Source of the DNA: QWHO01 sp039809865
GTDB lineage: Bacteria > Vulcanimicrobiota > Xenobia > Xenobiales > QWHO01
Assembly: GCA_039809865.1 (NCBI GenBank)
Contig: JBDHVW010000014.1
Coordinates: forward strand, 61,237 to 125,236
Direction: 5' to 3'
Length of the DNA stretch: 64,000 nt
Positions 44,601 to 50,872 of this stretch are shown here, piece after piece. The notes beneath the pieces were generated by a model, which saw nothing but the letters and a program-made list of their open reading frames with translations, was not told the DNA's origin and searched no databases. The position numbers and the translations under genes were made by a program. How positions within the stretch are numbered: position 1 is the stretch's first letter; each line of letters opens with the position of its first letter.

Positions 44601-45546
44601 GGCGGCTCGTCTCGGCCAGCAAACTGCGGGTATCGGCGGCGCTCATCAGCGCCAGAGCCATCATGGGCAGCGCCCCCGCCTCGGCCACGGCCAGGGCGAA
44701 CTCGGGACGGTCGCTCACGCGCGTCATCGGACCCTGCACCAGCGGGAGGCTCGTGCCGTGGGAGCGAGCCAGGGGAGCCGACCCGTCCAGCGCCTGGGCT
44801 GGCTCCTGCGCGCTCAGGGCGTGCATCAGAGCGGTCACCGTCGGGTAGCGTCGGGCCAATCCCGGAGCCAGGGCGATCCCCTGCCCCAATGGCCACATGG
44901 TTCGAGCCGGATCGTCCCATCCCAGCGGCCCTTCGCCGAAGGCCGGATGGGCCGCCACGCGCAGCTTGCCGTCGAGCAGGCGCGTCTCCTGACCGGCGGG
45001 CGATGCGAGCAAGCGGCGCCGGTGGTTCGGCAGCGGCGACTCTTCCATCAGCAAGATCTGGTCATCGAGCAGCACGCCCGCCGCCCCGATGGCGCGCGCG
45101 CCGCGGGCGCCCTGCACCCCGCAGGCTCCGCGCAGGTAGACCGGCAGCCGGCCCCACTCGAGCGCCGCGCAGAGCAACGGCAAGCTGGAGAAATCTCCCA
45201 CGGGGCCGCCGTTCTCGCTGCCGCTCACCACCACGCCGGCATAACCCTGCAGGCCCTCGAGCTGGGAAGGATCCTGCACCTGTGCCAGCCAGCGCACCCC
45301 TGCGGGCGCCGGACCGCCCGGGTCCACGATCACCGCCAGCGGTGCGTCGCCGACCTGGTCACGGCGTCCTTTCACTCCCCAGCGGGCCGCACGCCGCCTC
45401 AGCTCGGCCAGGTTGCGCCGCACGACGGGGTCCTCCAGGCGGCAGTGCTGCAGGTCGAGCAGGCCGTAACCTCCGGCCCGGGAAGCGGCGACGGCGGCGT
45501 CCAGGTGGCTGGCATTGGCGGGAATGGCGATCAGGCATTCAAACAT
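38671..45546 (-). CDS. Multidomain type I polyketide/secondary-lipid synthase (ER-KS-AT-ACP-ACP-KR)
   Basis: 2291 residues; ATG at 45546 with AAGGAG eight bases before. Order: two nitronate-monooxygenase/PfaD-like TIM-barrel segments (about 1-220 degenerate, 250-600 with FEGRECGGHTGP) acting as enoylreductase. Ketosynthase (about 625-1060) with Cys804 in DAACASS, EAHGTGTPVGD and GHTKVAAG. Acyltransferase with LLFSGQGSQAVGA and Ser1262 in GHSFGE. A Pro/Ala linker, then two near-identical ACPs (Ser1671 and Ser1762, both GVDSIKRLEILDK). Ketoreductase with ATGGARGIS near 2025 and Tyr2203 in GDYALAN. No dehydratase or thioesterase is present; DH is supplied by the AT-DH protein at 29956-32373. The layout recalls polyunsaturated fatty acid/secondary-lipid synthases (tandem ACPs, PfaD-type ER), here with ER fused at the N-terminus. 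Confidence 0.93.
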   Translation of the reverse strand: MFECLIAIPANASHLDAAVAASRAGGYGLLDLQHCRLEDPVVRRNLAELRRRAARWGVKGRRDQVGDAPLAVIVDPGGPAPAGVRWLAQVQDPSQLEGLQGYAGVVVSGSENGGPVGDFSSLPLLCAALEWGRLPVYLRGACGVQGARGARAIGAAGVLLDDQILLMEESPLPNHRRRLLASPAGQETRLLDGKLRVAAHPAFGEGPLGWDDPARTMWPLGQGIALAPGLARRYPTVTALMHALSAQEPAQALDGSAPLARSHGTSLPLVQGPMTRVSDRPEFALAVAEAGALPMMALALMSAADTRSLLAETSRLLGTRPWGVGILGFVPLEIRQAQLDEIHQVRPPFALIAGGRPDQAHDLESRGIATYLHCPVPGLLRAFVGQGCRRFVFEGRECGGHTGPLGSLVLWELMVEALLEAPAPYEDYHVLFAGGLGDARSAALAATMAAPLTARGVRFGLLAGTGYLFTREAVETGAIVPEYQRQALACERTVGLESAPGQSNRVACTEFARTFESERLRLRAAGASLEETQRELEGMGLGRLRVAAKGLERRGSELLAVDEQRQASEGMYLLGEVAALRSEPSCLEAFHRALCEDSQRYLPGALASETAPAKPAEIAIVGLSCWLPGATDLEEFWQLCSSARNVVTEIPADRWDWRLFFDPDKSAPDKTYSRWGGFFQELEFDPVEFGIPPTSMPNINPAQLLALEMARRALKDAGLDERSFDRESTACIVASSDTGGLLGNMLALRTVLPLVTGRPDTAMLGRSPSINEETFTGTINNIVSGRVANRLDLGGPNYTVDAACASSLTALEGGVRELVTGRSNVALVGAVDIGMTPQSYLSFAKLTALSPTGRTRPFDAGADGIVLSEGAVFVVLKRLADAERDGDRIYAVIQSVGASSDGKALGMTAPLPAGQLRALNRAYRQAGVSPSELGLYEAHGTGTPVGDRAEAETVTRLLQEDGAAPRSVRLGSVKALIGHTKVAAGLASLAKTALALHHQTLPPHPVEQPLAVLADATSPLCMDGRPAPWLSSERLRAGVSSFGFGGTNAHAVLEQYQGSAPAPGGDAWPWELLIFTEPDLPEQLERVASFMLRNGERPRLRDVAYTLALQADPAAARTLFVVVDELATAEPVLRLCAQHLRHGDPLPPEAFLAEGAPSGRAALLFSGQGSQAVGACREPVLYLPELRHALAACQESVGAAYPRPLASYLYPGQPLDAEQEKAQRGALTHTHVAQPVIGALSLGLARFLERLGLETSACAGHSFGELTALASAGTLSESDFFALAEVRGRAMAGCEQGTMAAVLAPRAAVEALLTEGVVVANHNGPEQTVISGGVAAVEGCVAALRAQGHTANILDVAGAFHSPLMASAQGPLNAFIEDLELHAPRVPIVANRDGEAYPVEPAAIRARMQAHLLERVEFVAQIRALVAGGVDTFVEVGPGSVLARLAEKIAPDAACLSLGESDLRWFLTRLARLGSRVRLSWPGLFEGRAVKALDFASLTAPAEPSPTLWLVNGNQVRRPGDPLGVYAGAGPILDSQSAAREAREVKPVASIQEPVAARPPVVEDRSAALQAYQETMRVFLENQTEVMRMFLAGGEATRPVVAARPVPKPVAAVASKPPAAESIRPPAPPKTPTTEDEILTLLVTLVSQRTGYPAKMLGADLDIEAQLGVDSIKRLEILDKLVTSLGNPPELKGQLDTLSRTKTLRGLAQAVQNRVRPAAPAAATSEDALLDRLIGLVSQRTGYPPKMLGPDLDIEAQLGVDSIKRLEILDKFVSSLSDPTALQGQLDRLSRTKTLRGLARAVHQLLEPAAEPCARYVMQARPDPLPDSSPLPTGMCWLTEDALGAAEALSARLAEHAVRTLTLPADLLQDPDRLAKRVEDLVQEHGPPAMLVHLAPVGRHDDLQCELRSLFQVVRRCQGVQRVLTVSNVDGRFGRHTPGSPYGPACQALLKSLQAEWPGLWARALDFEAGLSADSLAEQVLDELRSGPGQLEVGRFDNARWAFRPVAEPAPAGTTELPEGAVILATGGARGISFRCLQGLVRAGMRLVLLGTTPLGDEAPEVPDEGLLAWLLERTPGTPAAVEARRQEILRQREIKRHLEQLARMGVTVDYQVCDVRDSARLRDLVSGIYARFGRLDAVLHGAGIIRDKLVGDKSMESFDEVLSTKVESARTLLASLQPDTLKLVVLFSSTAGRFGNRGQGDYALANEVLTRMAYTMQDRWPRARIVSVAWGPWLGGMAGDEVNRAFRSRGIEPIAPEAGVAFLQAEVRSARGPVEVVAGEGPWDRVPVLA

Positions 45547-45620
45547 GCGGATGGCTCCTTGGGAGGTTCTACACAGGGAAGACCACGCGGCGGAGGAGGC
45601 GGGTTCCCATTCGACAAGAC

Positions 45621-45647
45621 GACCTCGCCGGGCGTCCCGACGAGGTC
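45621..45647 (-). terminator. Strong intercistronic hairpin before the synthase gene
   Basis: On the - strand GACCTCG-T-CGGG-ACG-CCCG-G-CGAGGTC forms a 12-bp stem with one G-T pair and a 3-base loop. It lies in the 129-base gap between the small-protein gene and the large synthase. There is no U-rich tract, so it may be a weak terminator, attenuator or processing site rather than a full stop to transcription. Confidence 0.45.
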
Positions 45648-45675
45648 ATCTAGAGGGCAAAGCCAGGGAGGAAGG

Positions 45676-45978
45676 TTACTTCTTCTTGGCGCCGCCGCTG
45701 GCGTGGCGCGTGGCCGCATCCAGGAAGTCAACCGCGTCGGCCACGGGGATCACGTCCACGTGCGAAGCGTCGAAAATGGGGTTGAAGCGGACCTTACCGG
45801 CCAGCTCGTAGCTGTCCTTCGCCTTGACGACGTAGGCACAACCGCCGCCGATGAACGCGTAGGCCGCTTCGACCACGCCCTCCTTGATGGCTTTCTTCAG
45901 GGCCGCCGTATGGCTCTTGGTGTCCTTGCCGGCGCCGTGCTCGCTGCCGTTCGGGCGCATGATAACGAGAAACTTCAT
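45676..45978 (-). CDS. Small ferredoxin-fold protein (YciI/muconolactone-isomerase-like)
   Basis: 100 residues. The start MKFLVIMRPNGSE, the helix TAALKKAIKEGVVEAAYAF, and AYVVKAKDSYELAGKVRFNP fit the alpha-beta ferredoxin-like fold of muconolactone isomerase/YciI-type proteins. A lysine-rich tail (GGAKKK) ends the protein. AAGGAG lies 11 bases before the ATG. It sits between the methyltransferase and the large synthase on the same strand. Such small proteins often act as cyclases or isomerases in polyketide clusters, so a helper role is possible, but no catalytic residue can be named. Confidence 0.7.
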   Translation of the reverse strand: MKFLVIMRPNGSEHGAGKDTKSHTAALKKAIKEGVVEAAYAFIGGGCAYVVKAKDSYELAGKVRFNPIFDASHVDVIPVADAVDFLDAATRHASGGAKKK

Positions 45979-46044
45979 CGTTTAGAGTGCTCCTTCAATT
46001 GATGCGGAGATGGTCCGTGGGGGCGGCCTTCGTCGAACGGCCCC

Positions 46045-46713
46045 TCACTTCCCTCCCCTGATCCGAACCTCATATCCCAGAGCGGCCGGACCGCTCTTTC
46101 CCCAATAGATATCGGCCTTCTTCTCCAGTCCAGCTTGCCGGATCTGGTCGGTCACCTCCTCCAGAGTGTACTTCTGCTCGAGGATCGTAGGACCGATACC
46201 GGCCGCGGTGCGCAACTCATTGAATTGCGCGAATGCCTCCGGATCGGGATCGCGCCGCATATCGTGAATGACCGCCACGCCATCGGGCTTGAGCAACCGC
46301 TGCATCTCCTTGTAGCCCAGCGCCGGCTCGCGCAGGTGGTGCATGGTAGCGCGGCACATGATGAGGTCGGCGAACTCGCTCGGCAGGCCCGTATCCTGGG
46401 CGTCAGCGACCTGCACCGAGAGGCGATCCTCGAGACCCTCGGCCTTGATCATGACCTGGGCCTTCTCCACCATGTTGGGGTAGAAGTCGAGACCGTGGAT
46501 CTTCAGGCCGTTCAGCTCCGGACGCCGGGCCGCCTGGATCATCAGCACGGCCGTGCCGGTGCCCACGTCGAGCAGCATGCCGCTCGACTTGCCCAGCCGC
46601 TGCCACTCCTCCACGACACGGTCGATCAGAATGTCGTCCCAGGGCCGCGTGAACGCCCCCGTGTAATGGTCATACAGATCCGGCGTCTGCGGAACAGGAA
46701 TATCAGTACGCAT
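46045..46713 (-). CDS. Class I SAM-dependent methyltransferase
   Basis: 222 residues from the ATG at 46713, which is correctly spaced from AAGGAG; the ATG two codons earlier (46719) abuts it. Motif I is LLDVGTGTAVLMIQAA, the acidic motif II is KIHGLDFYPNM, then VQVADAQDTGLPSEFADLI and the post-motif MQRLLKPDGVAVIHDM. These are the standard SAM-binding steps of the Methyltransf_11/25 group. The acceptor is unknown. It lies in a - strand run with a citrate-synthase-like gene upstream and the large synthase downstream, so tailoring of the lipid product is a fair guess. Confidence 0.88.
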   Translation of the reverse strand: MRTDIPVPQTPDLYDHYTGAFTRPWDDILIDRVVEEWQRLGKSSGMLLDVGTGTAVLMIQAARRPELNGLKIHGLDFYPNMVEKAQVMIKAEGLEDRLSVQVADAQDTGLPSEFADLIMCRATMHHLREPALGYKEMQRLLKPDGVAVIHDMRRDPDPEAFAQFNELRTAAGIGPTILEQKYTLEEVTDQIRQAGLEKKADIYWGKSGPAALGYEVRIRGGK

Positions 46714-46728
46714 TGTCATCTCCTTTAC

Positions 46729-46757
46729 CTGTCGACTGTCGACTGTCGACTGTCGAC
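46729..46757. repeat. Tandem heptamer repeat (CTGTCGA x4)
   Basis: Four head-to-tail copies of CTGTCGA plus one base, containing four GTCGAC palindromes at 7-base spacing. It occupies most of the gap between the citrate-synthase-like gene and the methyltransferase, just upstream of the methyltransferase ribosome-binding site. It resembles the heptanucleotide short tandem repeats described in some cyanobacteria. Confidence 0.85.
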
Positions 46758-46764
46758 CCCAAAA

Positions 46765-47856
46765 TTAAAGCCAATCCAGTGAGATTTTGTCATACCACGC
46801 CCGGGCATTGGGACTGGTGGTCCCGAAGGCCGGCCGGTTGCGCCGCTCCACGATGTGGGCCACCATGGCGGCGGGGCGCGAGCACAGGAAGATGGCGGAG
46901 CCGTAGCCGCTGCCAATACCCAGGCTCAAAAGGGTGGTGGAGTTGATGGCGTCGAGGTTGGGCTCGATCTTGAGCCGCTCGCGCATGATCTCCTGCAGTC
47001 GGTCGTACACCCGCAGGTAAGGCGATTCGAAGCCGTAGTCGCGGAACAACTGGCGAATGCGCGGCACGCGCGGATCGGCCAGGAAGAAGGGATGGCCGTA
47101 ACCCATCATCCGCTTGCCCTGACTCAGGGTGCGCTCGAGCAGCTCCTCCCCCGCCTTGACCGGGTCGGGGCTCTGGAAGAGCTGCTCCATCATCGCCATG
47201 TGGGCCTCGCAGGCCCCGCTGTGCATCGGGCCGCTGGTGGCGAAGCCCGCCGAGACCGCCTGCCACATCGGCACGCCCGTGCCGGCGCAGGCGCGCGGCA
47301 CCAGCACGGTGGGCGGCACCACGCCGAAGCCGGCGTGAAAGCTGACCATCAGGTTGTCCAGCACTTTGCGGTGCAGCTCGTCGGGCAGGTGCTTGCCGGT
47401 GCACAGCCAGTAGAGCTGGTCGAGGTGGTCGCTGGGCGGCGGCACCAGGTCGTGGCCTCGCACGCCCGCCGTGACGTAGCGGGGAAGCACGGCCAGGATG
47501 CGGCACGCTTCCAGGTTGTCCTTGGAAAGGCTGGGCGGGTTGGGCGCGGCGGGAGGCGGCTCCACGCAAAGGCCGGCCTGGGTGGCGGCGTGCCACGAGG
47601 CGCCCGCTTTGTGGGCGAGCTGAATGAGCTGCAGCGCCGCATGGTCGGTCGGCACGGCGCGACACGTGGCCGCCATCCAGCTGTCGAGATGCTCGGCATC
47701 CTCCCGCGAGGGGATCTCGCCCGTCAGCAGGTGGTGGACGGCCTGGGCAAAGCTCAGCGTGCCGATCATCTCGTTCAGATCGTAACCCCGCACGCTCAGT
47801 CCGGGATTGGGGTCCAGCGAGGGACCGTCGAGAGTGGTGCCGATGTAGCGCGTCAT
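46765..47856 (-). CDS. Citrate-synthase-superfamily enzyme
   Basis: 363 residues. Catalytic positions of citrate synthase can be aligned: His212 in SGPMHSGACEA, His255 in MGYGHPFF (family GFGHRVY) and Asp302 in NLDAINSTT. The small-domain motif normally DHELN is replaced by HAGFGVVPP, closer to the citryl-CoA-lyase/ATP-citrate-lyase type, so condensation of acetyl-CoA with oxaloacetate is not assured. It overlaps the TauD-like gene by four bases, so the two are probably made together. Next to a fatty-acyl-type synthase it could act on a long-chain acyl-CoA (alkylcitrate-like chemistry) or be a lyase. Not the housekeeping enzyme by context. Confidence 0.85.
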   Translation of the reverse strand: MTRYIGTTLDGPSLDPNPGLSVRGYDLNEMIGTLSFAQAVHHLLTGEIPSREDAEHLDSWMAATCRAVPTDHAALQLIQLAHKAGASWHAATQAGLCVEPPPAAPNPPSLSKDNLEACRILAVLPRYVTAGVRGHDLVPPPSDHLDQLYWLCTGKHLPDELHRKVLDNLMVSFHAGFGVVPPTVLVPRACAGTGVPMWQAVSAGFATSGPMHSGACEAHMAMMEQLFQSPDPVKAGEELLERTLSQGKRMMGYGHPFFLADPRVPRIRQLFRDYGFESPYLRVYDRLQEIMRERLKIEPNLDAINSTTLLSLGIGSGYGSAIFLCSRPAAMVAHIVERRNRPAFGTTSPNARAWYDKISLDWL

Positions 47857-48797
47857 TTCAGCTCTCCCATGCGGATCAGGATGGAGCGATTCTTGTCCCG
47901 CGCCTCGCGGCGCCCGTGCATGATCCAGGCATTGTCGAGCATCAAGACGTCGCCCTCCTGCCAGCTGACCTCCACGGTGTGGCGCTCGGCCACCTTGTTC
48001 AACTCCTCGACCAGCGAGGCCGGAATGCGCTCACCCTTCTCGGTGCGCACCACCATGGGGCAGGACGCGGGCATCGAGTTCCCCACGTTCTCTTTGATCC
48101 AGCCGCTCTCGAAGGCCCACTCGGCCATCCAGACGTTGACCAGGTTGTTGATGAAGATTTTGCGCCCGTCGCGCTCGAGGCAGGCGTCAAAGACGGCTCG
48201 GGTCTCCAGCCGGCGCTCCTCGGGGTAGGCGGCCACCGAGTCGCACTGCTGCGTGGCCACGCGCCTGGCCTCGGCGAAATCGTCGGTCAGAAACGTGGTC
48301 TGCCAGTCGCCGTCCTGCAGGTTGCGATGGTAGGCGATGCGATTCTGCTCGAAGAAAGCCTTGAGCTCGGGGGAGAAATCCTCCCAGATGCCGGCCCCGT
48401 CGGCCAGCGTGGTCTGCCCTCCCCCATCCTGGGGCGGCCGGGCGCAGTAAAACCAGAGAATGCCGGGCCGGCGCGGCAGGTAATACATCTCGCCGTGCAG
48501 CGGCATCGCGAAGCCCTGCGTGTGGCCGGTAACGGTCAGCAGCGTCTTGTCGTTATCGACCGCCTGACGGTTGAGGGCCCCGATGCGCATCCCGCCCCCG
48601 CCGTAGTCGGAAAAATCGGTACAGAGCTCGTTGGTAAAGGCCTTGAAGGCCTCGGTGTCGGGCGAGAAGCCCCGCAGCAGCACGGCGCCGTGCCGCGTCA
48701 AAGCTTCGCGCACCTCCTCGGGCCGTACCTCGCTCAAGGGGCCCGAGCCCGTCAGGGCCACTCCGAGTTGCTGGGAAAGGGGCTCCAGGGTCAGCAT
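47853..48797 (-). CDS. TauD/TfdA-family Fe(II)/2-oxoglutarate dioxygenase
   Basis: 314 residues from ATG 48797, which has GAGGAG seven bases before; a GTG at 48812 would lie on that ribosome-binding site. Iron ligands are His101 and Glu103 in PLHGEMYY (HxE rather than the more common HxD) and His294 in DNAWIMHGR. The 2-oxoglutarate arginine lies a few residues later (NRSILIRM). The protein begins like syringomycin/TauD-type enzymes (GAVLLRGFSPDTEAF). It hydroxylates or desaturates a substrate using O2. First gene of the - strand run that ends with the large synthase, so a tailoring role is likely. Confidence 0.9.
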   Translation of the reverse strand: MLTLEPLSQQLGVALTGSGPLSEVRPEEVREALTRHGAVLLRGFSPDTEAFKAFTNELCTDFSDYGGGGMRIGALNRQAVDNDKTLLTVTGHTQGFAMPLHGEMYYLPRRPGILWFYCARPPQDGGGQTTLADGAGIWEDFSPELKAFFEQNRIAYHRNLQDGDWQTTFLTDDFAEARRVATQQCDSVAAYPEERRLETRAVFDACLERDGRKIFINNLVNVWMAEWAFESGWIKENVGNSMPASCPMVVRTEKGERIPASLVEELNKVAERHTVEVSWQEGDVLMLDNAWIMHGRREARDKNRSILIRMGELK

Positions 48798-48851
48798 CGC
48801 GGTTCTCCTCACTGTTTCTGGTTGGACTGAGGGGGGGCCTCGGGAAGTTCC

Positions 48852-49478
48852 CTAGAGACCCGAACGCAGCACGCCGGCTAGAAAGAGGCCGAGGCGCTGC
48901 TGGCGGTCGTCCTCCATCGGCATCAGCTCGAGCCGCGCGGTGCGCCCTCCCTCGAGCACGGCCGCCTGCACCTGCATCGGCGGACCGGGAAGATGCAGAT
49001 CGAGCGACAGCTCGCCGGCCTTCACGGGCTCGTCGCTGCGTACGCGCATCCCGCGCAGGCTCACATCCAGCACCACCAGGTGGTGGTTGTCGCAGGTGAC
49101 CGTCAGGGGCGGATGAAAGCGGACGAATTGGCGCCGCTCGGGAGTCGAGTCGAGCACACCCTCGCGCTCCACGCCGACCTGCTTGCGGGCGCCGTTGGCC
49201 TTGACCCAGGCCACCTTTCCGTTCAAGCGCAGGGCCCGCTCGGTCGAGCTCAGCTCGAGCTGGTCCCCCGGCTTGACGGTCTCGGTGGCCGAGCACTCGA
49301 AGCGCACGCCGCCCACGGATTGATCCAGGCAACGCGCGGGGAACGCCTGGCCCCGGGTTCGGATGATGAGTTGCTGCTCGATGGCGCGGCGCGGTGTGCG
49401 CCGCTTTTCGCGCAAGAGATCGAGCGGGGATGGATTCTTAGCGCGCCCCCGCAACGCCGAAAGGATTCCACGCAACAT
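48852..49478 (-). CDS. Tandem PilZ-domain protein
   Basis: 208 residues from ATG 49478. Two copies of the PilZ signature are visible: RRTPRR then CLDQSVGGVRFE in the first half, and RRQFVRF then LDVSLRGMRV in the second (RxxxR plus DxSxxG). These motifs bind cyclic di-GMP, so this is probably a cyclic di-GMP effector controlling motility, exopolysaccharide or secretion. An Arg/Lys-rich N-terminus precedes the first domain. It follows an uncharacterised gene at 49508-50845 by 29 bases and may be co-transcribed with it. The region between this gene and the TauD-like gene is short and has no obvious terminator. Confidence 0.87.
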   Translation of the reverse strand: MLRGILSALRGRAKNPSPLDLLREKRRTPRRAIEQQLIIRTRGQAFPARCLDQSVGGVRFECSATETVKPGDQLELSSTERALRLNGKVAWVKANGARKQVGVEREGVLDSTPERRQFVRFHPPLTVTCDNHHLVVLDVSLRGMRVRSDEPVKAGELSLDLHLPGPPMQVQAAVLEGGRTARLELMPMEDDRQQRLGLFLAGVLRSGL

Positions 49479-49507
49479 AGCGGCGCGGCCTTTCTCGCGC
49501 GAGGCCC

Positions 49508-50845
49508 TCAGGTCCTTCTCCGCAGCACCGTTCCGCCGATCAGCACGCGACCGGACTGTTCCTCGATGCCGGTGTGCTTCTTCTGCCGCAGCTCCAGTGG
49601 GGCACGCAGGGTTTCGGCCTCGACCTGCTCGGAGGGAGTCAGGTCGGGGCTGGAGAGCACACCCAGGGCCACCTCGAGGGGTGGCTGACTCATCTCGACC
49701 AGCATCGCCCGCGCCAGCCGTTGCTCGAGGGCGGGGCTCTTGGAAAGCCCCGACAGGCTCTGCGCCTCGACGGTCCAGTCGGGGGCAATCTCCTTCATGG
49801 CCGCCCAGACGGGGGGAAGCGAGGCGCCTCGACCCACCGCTCGCTGCAGCATCTGTCCGACTTGAGCCGGCGTCTCGGCGTCGGGGACGGCCAGGGCCGC
49901 CTCGTAGAACAGACGTTTCTGCCCCGTGGGCAGAGCCTCGGCAATCTGCACGGCCAGCCTCGTGGCGGGCGTCTGGAACATCTCCAGCACGCATTTCTGC
50001 ACCGGTACCAGCGACGTCTCTCTCCCCCGCAGCTCGTTGAGCACGCCCGCAATCATCTCGCTGGGATCGCTCCGTGCCAGGCCCAGCAGCGTCTGGGCCA
50101 CGGCCACCTTATCCTCGGGCGGCAGCGGCAGGTCCGTCATCGGCTTGCCGACCGCCACCAGCACGGGGAAGTCGGTCAGATGGTCCCATACCTGACCCGG
50201 GTCCGACGGCATGAGAAGAGAGGCGAGCTGGGGTTTGTTGTCCGGCTGATCTTGCTGGGTCTTGAGCGCCTTGAGCAGCTCGACGGGCGTGGGTTTCGCG
50301 TCCTTGAGCAGTTGGGCTGCAAATCCGTCGAAGGAGCGTTGCGCGATCAGCCGCGCATCGTCGGCCAGCCGTTTCTGAGCGGGTCCCGGCGAGGCCTTGG
50401 CGTGCAGCCGGGCCAGCTCCTGCAGCATGTCGAGCTCGAACTGGGGCCGGTCGGGTTGCTCCATGCAGAGGCGAAACACGGCCGAGCGTCCCGGATTGCT
50501 GAGCCCCTCGGCCTGCTTCGCGCGCTCGGGCATCAGGTCGAGCAGGGCCGCATCGCGCGATTCCACCGTGTCGCAGACGCAACGCGCCAGGCAACGCAGC
50601 TCGTCGGGCGTGCTGGCGCCCGGCTGGGCCAGGAGCTGCTGGATGGCGACCTCCATGTTACCCGGGTCCCACTCCTTGAGCTTGGTGGCTCCCGTGCGCG
50701 TGGCCTCGTCGCGCAGGAGGCGGCTCAGGGCCTCTTCCGGCGCCGGGGCCTCGCCGGGCTCGAACCGATCGGGCGCGCCCTCGCTGCTGGCGCGCGTGGG
50801 GACCGTCCACGCGTGGCTCGTCAGGGGACCGGTCGTCCGAATCAT
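49508..50845 (-). CDS. Uncharacterised helical protein
   Basis: 445 residues. After a Pro/Ala/Glu-rich N-terminus (about 1-45), the sequence is nearly all amphipathic helices with repeated Leu/Ala patterns (LARLHAKASPG, LLKALKTQQDQ). This suggests an alpha-solenoid such as HEAT or TPR-like repeats. No signal peptide, no membrane segment and no catalytic motif. The C-terminus ends in TVLRRRT. It is 27 bases downstream of the alpha/beta hydrolase gene and 29 bases upstream of the PilZ protein gene, so it may be in one transcript with both. Confidence 0.7.
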   Translation of the reverse strand: MIRTTGPLTSHAWTVPTRASSEGAPDRFEPGEAPAPEEALSRLLRDEATRTGATKLKEWDPGNMEVAIQQLLAQPGASTPDELRCLARCVCDTVESRDAALLDLMPERAKQAEGLSNPGRSAVFRLCMEQPDRPQFELDMLQELARLHAKASPGPAQKRLADDARLIAQRSFDGFAAQLLKDAKPTPVELLKALKTQQDQPDNKPQLASLLMPSDPGQVWDHLTDFPVLVAVGKPMTDLPLPPEDKVAVAQTLLGLARSDPSEMIAGVLNELRGRETSLVPVQKCVLEMFQTPATRLAVQIAEALPTGQKRLFYEAALAVPDAETPAQVGQMLQRAVGRGASLPPVWAAMKEIAPDWTVEAQSLSGLSKSPALEQRLARAMLVEMSQPPLEVALGVLSSPDLTPSEQVEAETLRAPLELRQKKHTGIEEQSGRVLIGGTVLRRRT

Positions 50846-50872
50846 CGAGACGAATTTCGCTTTCGCTCGGGT

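Noticed and set aside
39124..46002. A 2292-codon open frame on the + strand opposite the large synthase gene
   Set aside because: Its translation is His/Gln/Arg/Ala-rich with no domain, and it mirrors a clear multidomain synthase. Long antisense frames are expected from the strong third-position G+C bias.
46729..46757. Heptamer repeat considered as an attachment site or origin iteron
   Set aside because: No integrase, replication gene or DnaA-like box is nearby, and seven bases is too short for iterons.
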